In this document: positions 35,417 to 44,516 of the stretch, in pieces | Numbering within the stretch: position 1 is the stretch's first letter | How the letters are laid out: the number at the start of each line of letters is the position of its first letter | NCBI RefSeq assembly: GCF_900115905.1 | Contig: NZ_FOYD01000005.1 | Span: forward strand, 1 to 64,000 | Origin: Halopseudomonas formosensis | GTDB lineage: Bacteria > Pseudomonadota > Gammaproteobacteria > Pseudomonadales > Pseudomonadaceae | Reading direction: 5' to 3' | DNA length: 64,000 nucleotides | The notes under the pieces: generated by a model | The model's input: only the letters and a program-made list of their open reading frames with translations | Told to the model about the DNA's origin: nothing | The model's database searches: none | Program-made: the position numbers and the translations under genes

Positions 35417-35481
35417 CTGAATCTGATACTGCCTTCTCGGCGGCCCACATTCAACGAAATATATAAAACAATCAGATTCAG
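35417..35481. promoter_or_regulatory. Paired inverted operators between pobR and pobA
   Basis: CTGAATCTGAT (35417-35427) and its exact reverse complement ATCAGATTCAG (35471-35481) are 54 bp centre to centre in the divergent promoter region. The right arm is 24 bp before pobA. Likely PobR half-sites, with spacing close to five helical turns. Confidence 0.65.
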
Positions 35482-35501
35482 ATAATGATAACTAGAGGTG
35501 A

Positions 35502-36689
<1,188 letters not shown>

Positions 36690-36702
36690 TCCCGCTGATC
36701 TG

Positions 36703-36725
36703 TGGCGGCCCCGGCGGGGCCGCCA
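36703..36725. terminator. Hairpin between convergent pobA and the RND operon
   Basis: TGGCGGCCCC-GGC-GGGGCCGCCA, a perfect 10-bp GC stem between two convergent genes. It lacks a T-run but is ideally placed to block read-through from both sides. Confidence 0.55.
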
Positions 36726-36734
36726 TTGCCTGCC

Positions 36735-39700
36735 TCAGTCCAGCACCTTCGGCTGACCTGCGTCCCGTGGCGTCAGCAGCAGATACAGCGCCGGCACCAC
36801 GAAGAGTGCCAGCACCGACACCGAAATCAGTCCGAAAATGATGACCAGCGTCAGCGGCCGGTAGAAGGCGCTGCTGACGGCCAGCGGCACCAGCCCGATG
36901 ATGGTGGTCACAGCGGTGGTCAGCAACGGGCGCAGACGTCGGGCCGAGCCGGCGGCGGCGGCCTCGGCAATCCCCATCCCCTCCCTGATGAAGCTGTTCA
37001 TGGTGTCGACCATGATGATGCCGTTGTTGATGGCGATGCCGATCAGCGACACCAGGCCAATCATGGCAAAGAAGCTGAAGGTGATATCAAAGGCCCAGAA
37101 CCCCAGGGCTGTGCCTATGATCGCCAGCGGCATGGTGGCGAAGATGATGAAGGCCTGGCGGAAACTGTTGAACAGGATCACCAGCACCCCCACCACCAGC
37201 ACTATGGCGATGACCAGCGCGATCAGGGCCGAACCGAAGGTCTCGCTGGTATCGGCCGCCTCACCCCCGATCACGGTACGGTAACCCGCCGGCCAGTCCG
37301 CCTGAATCTCGTCCAGCCGCGGCTGCAGCTCGGCCATGATCTCGCCGACGGTGCGGCCCTCGTTCTTGCCCATGACAGTGATGGCGCGCTCGCCGTTGAC
37401 GTGGGAAATGGCGATGGCCGCCTCGGACTGGCTCGGTTTGAGCAGCTGACGCATGTCAATGGAGCGGCCGTCCTGGGTGAAGACCCGCACCCGGGACAGC
37501 TCCTCGATATTGCGCGGGCCGCCCGCCTCACCGGGACGGCTGGGCCATTCGGTACCCAGACGGATATCTATGTCATCGTCCTCATCACCGGTGACGAACA
37601 ACCCTATCTCGTCCGAGCTGAATGCAATGCGCAGCTGGGAGGCCAGATCCCCATGGTCTATGCCGAAGAAGTCCGCCGCCTCCCGGTCGGGCTGCAGCGC
37701 CAGCTGGGGCTTGAGCATGCCGATATTGTCCCGGACATCCACCACCCCATCCAGCTCGGCCAGCAGGGTCTGAACCTGACGGGACAGCCGCTGCAGCTCA
37801 TCCATGTCCGCGCCGATCAGCTGGATCTCGATGGGGTCGCCGGTGGTCGGGCTGCTGGATTCGGCCACCACCAGCAGCTGCGCCGCCGCCACCCGCTGTT
37901 CCAGATAATCGGAAAGCTCCTGGCGCAGGGCGTCGGCCAGCTCGTAGGATGTCGCGTCACGCTCGTCCAGCGGCCGGAAAATGGCGGAGAAGCCGATATA
38001 GTTCTCGGCCTCGCTGGGTTGCAGGTTGGCCGCCATGGAGCCGCTGGCGAAGGGACTCTTGAGCCCGACCAGCTTGACCACGCTCTCGAAGTACGGCTTG
38101 CCGCGCAGCATCTCGCCCACCTCGTCGGCAATGACCTGGGAGCCGGCCAGCTGGGTGGTCGGCGGCAGCTCTATGTTGATCCCCAGCCGCTCACCGTCCG
38201 TGGGCGGGAAGAGTTCGACGCGGGCCTGACTGAAGGCCAGCATCGACAGGAAGAATACCCCCAGCGCCGCCAGCACCCAGAGCCAGGCCCGACGCCGGCT
38301 GGCGACGACCCAGCGCGCATTCCAGCTTTCGAGCGTGCTCACCGCCCGGGCGGTAACCCGGTCCGACAGGCCCTGGCGCTCGGCCTGCGTCGCCGGCCGC
38401 TGTTTCCCGAGCAGCGCCCGGGACAGCGGCAGGGTACAGAGCATGGCGACGATGAAAGCCAGTACCAGACAGACCACGGTGGTGGTCGGCAGCACCCGGA
38501 TGAACTCGCCGACAGTGCCACTGATGGACATCAGCGGGGCCAGCGCCAGTATGGTGGTGATCTGTGCGGCGAAGGCCGGCAGACCATAGCGGCTGACGGT
38601 GGCGAGCACGCCCTGGCCGAAGGTCTTGCCGCCGTTGTAGATCTCGTCGTGCAGGCCCTCCAGCAGAATGATGAACACATCGACAATCATCACCAGCGCG
38701 ATCACCATGCCGATGATCACCAGCTCGTTGAGCGAATACCCCATCAGCCAGATGACCAGCAGCACCCCGGCGAAGGTGACGGGCACCGACAGGCCGGCAA
38801 TGATCGCCTCGCGCCAGGCGATGGTCAGCAGCAGGATGGCAAAGACCACCACCATGGTCTGCAGCGCACTGACGAAGACATCGGACAGCGAGTCCCATAT
38901 CTGCTCGGCCTCATCCTGGGTGACGGTGTAGTCCAGCCCGGACGGCCAGCTGCCCTGGTTGCGCATGTCCTCCAGAGCCTCACGCAGGGTGGCCACCAGG
39001 TTGACCGTATCGGCACCCGGGGTCTTGCGCACCGACATCTCCAGGGACTGGGCGTAGGTCCCGCCCTCTCCGCTGAAGAAGGCCCGGCTGGTTTCGGTTT
39101 CCTGCATGCGCCGGACGGTGGCGACCTCATCAAGACGTATCGGGCGCCCTGCGCCCACACCGCTGAGGCGGGCCACCGGCAGGGCACGCAGATCATCCAC
39201 GTCGCGGAACCGGCCCTCCAGGCGAACCACGGCACCGATGTCGTCACTGTGAATCTCGCCGAAGGGTTGCTCCACGTTGGCCTGTTGCACGGCATTGCGC
39301 ACGGCGGAGGGGGACAGCCCGAGCGCCAGCATCCGCTCGGGACGCAGGAGTATCTGCACTATCTCCTCGCGTTCACCGCCGATGTTGACTTCGTTGACCC
39401 CGGGCAGCCGTTCCAGCGTATCGCGGATACGTCTGGCCTGCTGGTTCATGGTGGCCGAGCCGATATCCCCGTGCAGGGTGAAGGTAAGAATCGGCAGCTG
39501 GTCCACGGAGGCCTGTTCGATCGCCGGGCGGTCCACCTCGTCCGGCAGCTCCGCCTCGGCATCCGCCACGGCGGCACGCAGCCGGGTCATGGCGTCCACC
39601 GGGTCGATGGAGGCGTCGAACTCCACCGAAATCACCGAGAAGGAGTCGTAGGAGGCGCTGTCCACCCGGCGTACGCCCTCCAGGGTGGTCACCTCGTCCT

Positions 39701-39977
39701 CGATGATATCGGTGACCTGCTCCTCGATGGTGCGCGGGTCGGCGCCCGGCCAGGCGGTGGTGATGGTGGCCTGGGGAATGTCCAGATCGGGCAACGACTC
39801 CTTGACCAGCTGCAGGTAGGCCATCCAGCCCCCCAGAGCCAGGGTCACCAGCAGCAGAATGCCAAACACCGGCTGCAGGAAGAAGAAGCGTGCGAGCGGG
39901 TGCGCGCTGCGCACCTCCTCGGTCTCCACTGGCACCTCTGCGCCATCCCCGGCCCGGTGCTGATCAGGCTCGGTCAT
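36735..39977 (-). CDS. RND-family efflux permease
   Basis: Proton-driven inner-membrane pump, 1080 residues, with the AcrB-like layout: an N-terminal helix (FFFLQPVFGILLLVTLALGG), two large periplasmic loops and two six-helix bundles (including LVSLIGIAINNGIIMVDTMN near the C-terminus). It belongs to the subgroup with PDLDIPQATITTAWPGADP near the start, not to the classical Mex pumps. ATGA overlap with the adaptor gene. Drug or aromatic-acid substrate unknown. Confidence 0.92.
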   Translation of the reverse strand: MTEPDQHRAGDGAEVPVETEEVRSAHPLARFFFLQPVFGILLLVTLALGGWMAYLQLVKESLPDLDIPQATITTAWPGADPRTIEEQVTDIIEDEVTTLEGVRRVDSASYDSFSVISVEFDASIDPVDAMTRLRAAVADAEAELPDEVDRPAIEQASVDQLPILTFTLHGDIGSATMNQQARRIRDTLERLPGVNEVNIGGEREEIVQILLRPERMLALGLSPSAVRNAVQQANVEQPFGEIHSDDIGAVVRLEGRFRDVDDLRALPVARLSGVGAGRPIRLDEVATVRRMQETETSRAFFSGEGGTYAQSLEMSVRKTPGADTVNLVATLREALEDMRNQGSWPSGLDYTVTQDEAEQIWDSLSDVFVSALQTMVVVFAILLLTIAWREAIIAGLSVPVTFAGVLLVIWLMGYSLNELVIIGMVIALVMIVDVFIILLEGLHDEIYNGGKTFGQGVLATVSRYGLPAFAAQITTILALAPLMSISGTVGEFIRVLPTTTVVCLVLAFIVAMLCTLPLSRALLGKQRPATQAERQGLSDRVTARAVSTLESWNARWVVASRRRAWLWVLAALGVFFLSMLAFSQARVELFPPTDGERLGINIELPPTTQLAGSQVIADEVGEMLRGKPYFESVVKLVGLKSPFASGSMAANLQPSEAENYIGFSAIFRPLDERDATSYELADALRQELSDYLEQRVAAAQLLVVAESSSPTTGDPIEIQLIGADMDELQRLSRQVQTLLAELDGVVDVRDNIGMLKPQLALQPDREAADFFGIDHGDLASQLRIAFSSDEIGLFVTGDEDDDIDIRLGTEWPSRPGEAGGPRNIEELSRVRVFTQDGRSIDMRQLLKPSQSEAAIAISHVNGERAITVMGKNEGRTVGEIMAELQPRLDEIQADWPAGYRTVIGGEAADTSETFGSALIALVIAIVLVVGVLVILFNSFRQAFIIFATMPLAIIGTALGFWAFDITFSFFAMIGLVSLIGIAINNGIIMVDTMNSFIREGMGIAEAAAAGSARRLRPLLTTAVTTIIGLVPLAVSSAFYRPLTLVIIFGLISVSVLALFVVPALYLLLTPRDAGQPKVLD

Positions 39978-41185
39978 GGCTGCGCTCCGTCCGTATCCAG
40001 AACCCGAACCGGCTGGCCGTCGTTGAGCGCGGCGCGTCCATCGGTTACCACCAGCTCGCCCTGCTCCAGCCCCTCGGTCACCGCCCGGTAGGCGCCGGCC
40101 TGCTGGCCGAGCTCGACCCGACGCTCGCTGACCCGCCCGGTGTCCTCGTTCAGAACCAGCACGAAGGACTGGTCGTTGCGGTAGCGCAGCGCTTCCAGCG
40201 GCACACTCAGCACCTCGTGCTCCGGCGGACGGGCAATCCACACCGCGACGAACTCGCCGTCCTGCAGTCGAGGATTGTCACCTTCGGTATGAACTATCAC
40301 TTCGAAGGTGCGGGTTTCCGGGTCCAGCGAGGGGCTCACCGCATGCACCTTGCCCAGCACCTGCTGTTCGCGCTGCAACGGGTCCATGCCCTGCCCGTCC
40401 CGGGGGGGCGTATCGCCGATCACCGCCCGGGCTCCGACAGCAATCTGCCGGTAGACATAGGACGGCAGGTCCACCCGCACTTCGAAACGATCAGGATCTA
40501 TTACCAGCGCAGGGACGGTACGCAGGGCATTCTGCTCGGTATTGGTCTGCACCACGCTGGGGTTGAAATAGCGCCCCTGCTCCACGTTCAGTCGCGCCAG
40601 TACGCCATCGATGGGCGATACCAGTCTGGACTCGTCGACGGTCAGCTGCGACTGGGCCAGCTGGGCCTTGCTGTTGTCGCGAATGGCCTTGGCCTGCTCC
40701 ACCTGCACCACTGCCTGATCCAGCTCCTGCCGCGAGGCCGAGCGCTGCTCGATCAGCGTCTCGTAACGCCGCCGGGTCACCTCGGCCAGCGCCAGGTTGG
40801 CCTCGGCCTCGGCGAGGGCTGCACGGGCCGCCTGCAGCTCCGCCTGCACCCTGTCCGGGGCCTGGTGGGCGATCAGCTGCCCCTTCTTCACCGGGCTGCC
40901 CACACGCAGCTCCGGATCCACGTAGGACACGGTTCCCTGCTGGGTGAAAGTGAGAAATTCGCGCTGTCTGGATCGGGCGGTACCCTGACTGTAGACCCAG
41001 GACTGCAGGGTGCGCGGCTCCACCGCCGTCACCCGGACACTGACCGGTCGTGCCTGGCCGACGCTGTCCTGACCGGTCTGCTCGGCGGCCTGCTCCGGTT
41101 CGCTGCCGCCCCCGCACCCGGCAACGAGCAGGACTCCGGTCAGCAGCAGATACAGGCGAGGGCGGGTGGCGTTGAATGTCTTCAT
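39974..41185 (-). CDS. RND periplasmic adaptor (membrane-fusion) lipoprotein
   Basis: A 403-residue adaptor with lipobox LVAGC at about residue 24, a hairpin coiled coil (QAELQAARAALAEAEANLALAEV) flanked by lipoyl halves (GSPVKKGQLIAHQAPD, RLVSPIDGVLARLNVEQG) and a beta-barrel domain. Links the RND pump to the outer-membrane channel. Overlaps both neighbours by ATGA, so the three proteins are translated together. Confidence 0.92.
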   Translation of the reverse strand: MKTFNATRPRLYLLLTGVLLVAGCGGGSEPEQAAEQTGQDSVGQARPVSVRVTAVEPRTLQSWVYSQGTARSRQREFLTFTQQGTVSYVDPELRVGSPVKKGQLIAHQAPDRVQAELQAARAALAEAEANLALAEVTRRRYETLIEQRSASRQELDQAVVQVEQAKAIRDNSKAQLAQSQLTVDESRLVSPIDGVLARLNVEQGRYFNPSVVQTNTEQNALRTVPALVIDPDRFEVRVDLPSYVYRQIAVGARAVIGDTPPRDGQGMDPLQREQQVLGKVHAVSPSLDPETRTFEVIVHTEGDNPRLQDGEFVAVWIARPPEHEVLSVPLEALRYRNDQSFVLVLNEDTGRVSERRVELGQQAGAYRAVTEGLEQGELVVTDGRAALNDGQPVRVLDTDGAQP

Positions 41186-42666
41186 GGGCGATCGGCGGTC
41201 CTGACTGGGGTGTCCTGGGGGGCAGGTTCGGCGGCCTCGATGCGGGGTTCGAAGCCACCGCCGAGGGCCAGATGCAGGGAGATGCGATTTTCAATCCGGG
41301 CATGCCGGGCACTGATGTAGGCGCTGCGCCCGTCAAGGGCGCGTTGCTGACTCTCGAGCACATTGAGAAAGGGGTCTATGCCCTGCTGGTAACGGTTGTA
41401 GGACACCCGTACCGCCTCCTCGGCAGCCGTCGCGGAGGCATCGAGGCTGTCCTCGCGCCGGGCCAGAAGATCGTCCACGGCGAGCAGGCTCTCCACTTCG
41501 GCCAGGGCATTGAGCGCGGTTTCCACATAGCTGTGCAGCGCCTCGCTCTGCTGCCCCTCGGCAATGTCCACCTGGGCCACCAGCCTGCCGCCCTGGAAGA
41601 TCGGTTGCATCAGCTGACCGGCGATGGACCAGACCAGATTGCTGCTGTCGAACAGGCCGGACAGCTGGTCGCTGCTGTACCCCGCCGAGCCGGTCAGGGC
41701 CAGACTGGGCAGGAAGGAACGCTCCGCCGCACCCAACTGGTACCCCGCCGCCCGCAGGGCCAGCTCGGCGGCACGCACATCCGGGCGGCGCTCCAGCAGC
41801 TCGGCGGGCACGCCGGCGGCCGGGCGCGCGGGCACCTCGGGCAGCACCTCGGCGGTAGTCAGCGCGCCGCTGGGGTAATAGCCGAGCAATACATCCAGCT
41901 GCCGGCGGATGCGCGCCAGTGCCTCACGGCGCTGCTCCAGTCCGGCCCGGGCCGAGCCGAGATTGGCCTCCGCCAACATCGCATCAGCCGGCGAGGCGAT
42001 ACCCACATCGACCCGGTTGCTGATCTGCCTGGCCATTTCGGCCAGGGTATCGACGGTGCGCGCCGACAACTCCTCCTGGGCCCGGGCGTGCACCACGTCG
42101 TAGTACAGCTGCACCACCTGGGCGGCGACCGACTGGCGCGCCCCACGCAGCTGCTCGGCACTGGCCAGGAACTCGGCCTGGGCTGCGGAGCTGGCGGCGG
42201 CCAGGCGGCCCCACAAATCCAGCTCCCAGCTGACGTCCAGGGAAGCATTGTGGTTGTTGCTGATGAAGCTCAGCTCGTCATCGACAAACTCGCCCAGGGG
42301 CCCGGCCATGCTGCCCATGTTCTGTCGCTGTCTGGCACTGGTGAATCCGATACCGGCCTGGGGAAGCCGCTCCCCCCGGTTCAGCCTGACCCGCGCCTCG
42401 GCCACACTGGCCCTCGCCAGCGCCTGGGCTACACCGGGATTGCGTACCAGAGCGGAATCGACGAAAGATTCCAGCAGCGGATCCTCGAACTCGGTCCACC
42501 AGCGTTCGGTGGGCTGAAAAGGCTCGACGAGGGAAGAGTCGAAACGATCAGGCAGGTCAAAGGGCAGCTGCGGCTCCGCTGGGGGTGCCACGCTGCAGGC
42601 CCCGAGCAGGGTCAACGTAAGCAGAAGCAACGCGCCGGGCCACCCCGGGAAGAAGCTGAAATTCAT
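41182..42666 (-). CDS. Outer-membrane efflux lipoprotein (NodT/OprM type)
   Basis: A TolC-fold channel of 494 residues with signal peptide and lipobox LLGAC at about residue 25, two OEP repeats (VAQALARASVAEARVRLNRGERLPQAG and PARPAAGVPAELLERRPDVRAAELALRAAG), the second with the typical LLERRPDVRAAE motif. First gene of the efflux operon. A weak promoter (TTGAGA...TATCTC) may lie in the 95-bp gap before it. Confidence 0.92.
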   Translation of the reverse strand: MNFSFFPGWPGALLLLTLTLLGACSVAPPAEPQLPFDLPDRFDSSLVEPFQPTERWWTEFEDPLLESFVDSALVRNPGVAQALARASVAEARVRLNRGERLPQAGIGFTSARQRQNMGSMAGPLGEFVDDELSFISNNHNASLDVSWELDLWGRLAAASSAAQAEFLASAEQLRGARQSVAAQVVQLYYDVVHARAQEELSARTVDTLAEMARQISNRVDVGIASPADAMLAEANLGSARAGLEQRREALARIRRQLDVLLGYYPSGALTTAEVLPEVPARPAAGVPAELLERRPDVRAAELALRAAGYQLGAAERSFLPSLALTGSAGYSSDQLSGLFDSSNLVWSIAGQLMQPIFQGGRLVAQVDIAEGQQSEALHSYVETALNALAEVESLLAVDDLLARREDSLDASATAAEEAVRVSYNRYQQGIDPFLNVLESQQRALDGRSAYISARHARIENRISLHLALGGGFEPRIEAAEPAPQDTPVRTADRP

Positions 42667-42761
42667 TCACCGTCCCTATCCTGACTGAAGAGCGGCGATC
42701 CCGCCGAGATAGTGCCGCTGAAACACTACTCTCAAGACCCTGGCGGTAGCGGAAAATTCCC

Positions 42762-44174
42762 TCAGCCGCGCCCCAGACGGATGAGCATGCGCCGGTACCA
42801 GGGTAGCCGCTGCTGCTCCTCCGGCGAAGGCCAGTTGATTTTCTTGGCCTCGCACTCGACGATGCCATTGGCCCCCAGTCGCAGGCGCCAGCGCTGGGCC
42901 GTGGAATAATCCTGATCCGCTTCGGTTGCCACCAGCAGCAGATTATAGTCGTGCTGCTTCTCGATCGGATGGGCATCCACCGCAGCGAAGGGATCCTCCT
43001 CACCGGCCGGCGCAAACAGGCGGTTGCGGGTCGGCTCGATCAGCTCGCACAGCGGCTCGCAATCCAGGTTCAGCCGCTCCTGTATCTCGTTCTGCTCCAG
43101 TGCGTCCCTGTCCAGATACAGCTGGGTACGGTAGCGCACTATGTGTCTGTCTTCCCCCGCCCACTTGCCCGAGTGTTCGGCTATCTCGCGCGGCAGGTCC
43201 GTGACCTTGCAGTAGTCCAGCCAGATCAGCTGCTGGGCCATGGACTTGTGGGTGTAGGGCATCAGCAGACGGCTTTTCCAGCGTGGCCGGCCCTTGCGCA
43301 GCCAACTGGTAACCAGGGTATTGAGGTCATCGCGCAGCAGATCCCGGATGCCGTAGATCAGTGCGATACCCAGCAGCAGGGTGATCGACAGGTGACTGGC
43401 GCTGCGCGCATTGAACAGCACGTAGGTGAACAGCCCCATGATCAGGGTGGTATTGGCTGCCTTGACCAGCTTGCGGGTTGCCGAGCCCAGCTCCGTCAGC
43501 TTGGCCCGCAGCAGAACCGGGTATTCGAGCAACCGGTGATACAGACTCATGCGATTCCACACCCGGGTCGGCTTGCCATGGAAGTCCGCCAGGTACTCCC
43601 GCTCCTTGCGTATGCGGTATTCCTCCAGCAGGAATTCGCGCACCGACTCGCGCAGATCACTGTCCAGCTCCTGATAGCCTTCCAGCGTCATGCATTCGAG
43701 CAGGAACTGTTCGGCATACCAGGAAAAATAGATATCCATCTGCCGGAAATAGCGTTGCTGGCCGCTCTGCTCCGGGACGGTGCGGCGCAGCCGCAGGGCG
43801 TAGGTCTCGCTCAGGCGCAGGCCCCGTGCAATGGTCTCGGCATTGGCCACGCCGGTACTCTGCAGTTGCTGGCGAAGTCGATCCATCGAGGCGGTATAGC
43901 GGAACAGCCAGGAGCCGTAGGTGATCTCGTAATGGGGCGACAACAGGGCAAAGCTGCTGTCATCCTTGCTGAGCCGGTCCTGGGCGGGCAGCCCGAGCAG
44001 GCCGAAGCGGTGCAGCATGGCACGGAAGTAGAATTGCTGCTCCGTCAGGGTCCAGGCAGCGAAGTTGCTCTCGTGGGGTGTGAACAGGTAGAGCTCGAGG
44101 GTATAACGCCCGGGCTTCTTCAGGGTGCGGGTCAACTGCAGCCGATAATCGCCCTTGCGTTTGAGTGAGAACAA
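42762..44174 (-). CDS. Unrecognised two-helix membrane protein
   Basis: A 470-residue protein I cannot place in a family. The N-terminal 230 residues are hydrophilic and rich in Arg, Tyr and Leu. Two hydrophobic helices lie at about residues 237-255 and 260-278 (TTLIMGLFTYVLFN, LSITLLLGIALIYGI). The C-terminal half ends in conserved-looking WRLRLGANGIVECEAKKINW and a basic PWYRRMLIRLGRG. No signal peptide. Expressed on its own, 95 bp from the efflux operon. The helix pair suggests an inner-membrane hairpin with both ends in the cytoplasm. Confidence 0.7.
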   Translation of the reverse strand: MFSLKRKGDYRLQLTRTLKKPGRYTLELYLFTPHESNFAAWTLTEQQFYFRAMLHRFGLLGLPAQDRLSKDDSSFALLSPHYEITYGSWLFRYTASMDRLRQQLQSTGVANAETIARGLRLSETYALRLRRTVPEQSGQQRYFRQMDIYFSWYAEQFLLECMTLEGYQELDSDLRESVREFLLEEYRIRKEREYLADFHGKPTRVWNRMSLYHRLLEYPVLLRAKLTELGSATRKLVKAANTTLIMGLFTYVLFNARSASHLSITLLLGIALIYGIRDLLRDDLNTLVTSWLRKGRPRWKSRLLMPYTHKSMAQQLIWLDYCKVTDLPREIAEHSGKWAGEDRHIVRYRTQLYLDRDALEQNEIQERLNLDCEPLCELIEPTRNRLFAPAGEEDPFAAVDAHPIEKQHDYNLLLVATEADQDYSTAQRWRLRLGANGIVECEAKKINWPSPEEQQRLPWYRRMLIRLGRG

Positions 44175-44283
44175 TCGCAGCCCTCCCCTGCAGCCATGGA
44201 ACCGGGACCAGAGGGTCCGAAGAGCATCAGTCTACCACGAGCGGCTGCAGTACCGAGGGGTGGGCGGGAGGCCAGAAACAGAA
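44175..44283. other. Spacer between the two-helix protein gene and the small RNA
   Basis: No gene seen. A CTGCAGCC...GGCTGCAG inverted repeat is present around 44189-44250. It probably holds the promoter of the leftward 470-residue protein gene. Confidence 0.3.
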
Positions 44284-44331
44284 AACCCCGCAGGCAGAGC
44301 GGTGTAAACACCACCCTGCCTGCGGGGATTT
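44282..44331. terminator. Strong bidirectional terminator
   Basis: CCCCGCAGGCAG (44286-44297) pairs with CTGCCTGCGGGG (44316-44327). ATTTT follows on the plus strand and TTTTC on the minus strand. Serves the candidate small RNA and read-through from the acyl-CoA dehydrogenase gene. Confidence 0.88.
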
Positions 44332-44430
44332 TGCAGAATAACGTCCTGGTCTTCCGTAACGCTGGTCACATCCTGTGACTGTCCCTGCGTCCCTTTCAGT
44401 GCCTTGCGCTTCCTGCGCCGCGTCCCTGCA
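44284..44430 (-). ncRNA. Candidate RsmX/Y/Z-type small RNA (RsmA/CsrA sponge)
   Basis: On the minus strand seven GGA motifs lie within 82 nt (44344-44425), nearly all as AGGA, GGGA or CGGA. Two are in the loops of clean hairpins: GTCAC-AGGAT-GTGAC (44365-44379) and GCGC-AGGAA-GCGC (44406-44418). ACAGGATGT is close to the CsrA SELEX consensus. The region ends in a 12-bp GC hairpin followed by TTTTC (44286-44327, then 44285-44282), a strong terminator. A TAATAT box at 44442-44437 would start transcription near 44430, giving about 147 nt. I see no canonical GacA box (TGTAAG-N6-CTTACA). An 8-bp inverted repeat GGCGTACA/TGTACGCC (44456-44494) lies upstream. Confidence 0.65.
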
Positions 44431-44516
44431 GTTGCCATATTAGGCAGGAGGGCCAGGCGTACATAGAGGTGATTGCCACTATCTTCTGTACGCCTTTTCC
44501 TACCCGACGCCGTCAA

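Noticed and set aside
36702-40091. A 1129-codon plus-strand open frame opposite the RND permease.
   Set aside because: Shadow of the real pump gene; the translation is His/Gln/Gly-rich with no domain.
44232-44516. A 94-codon frame covering the candidate small RNA.
   Set aside because: TTG start without a ribosome site, and its C-terminus reads through the terminator hairpin. The GGA hairpins explain the sequence better.
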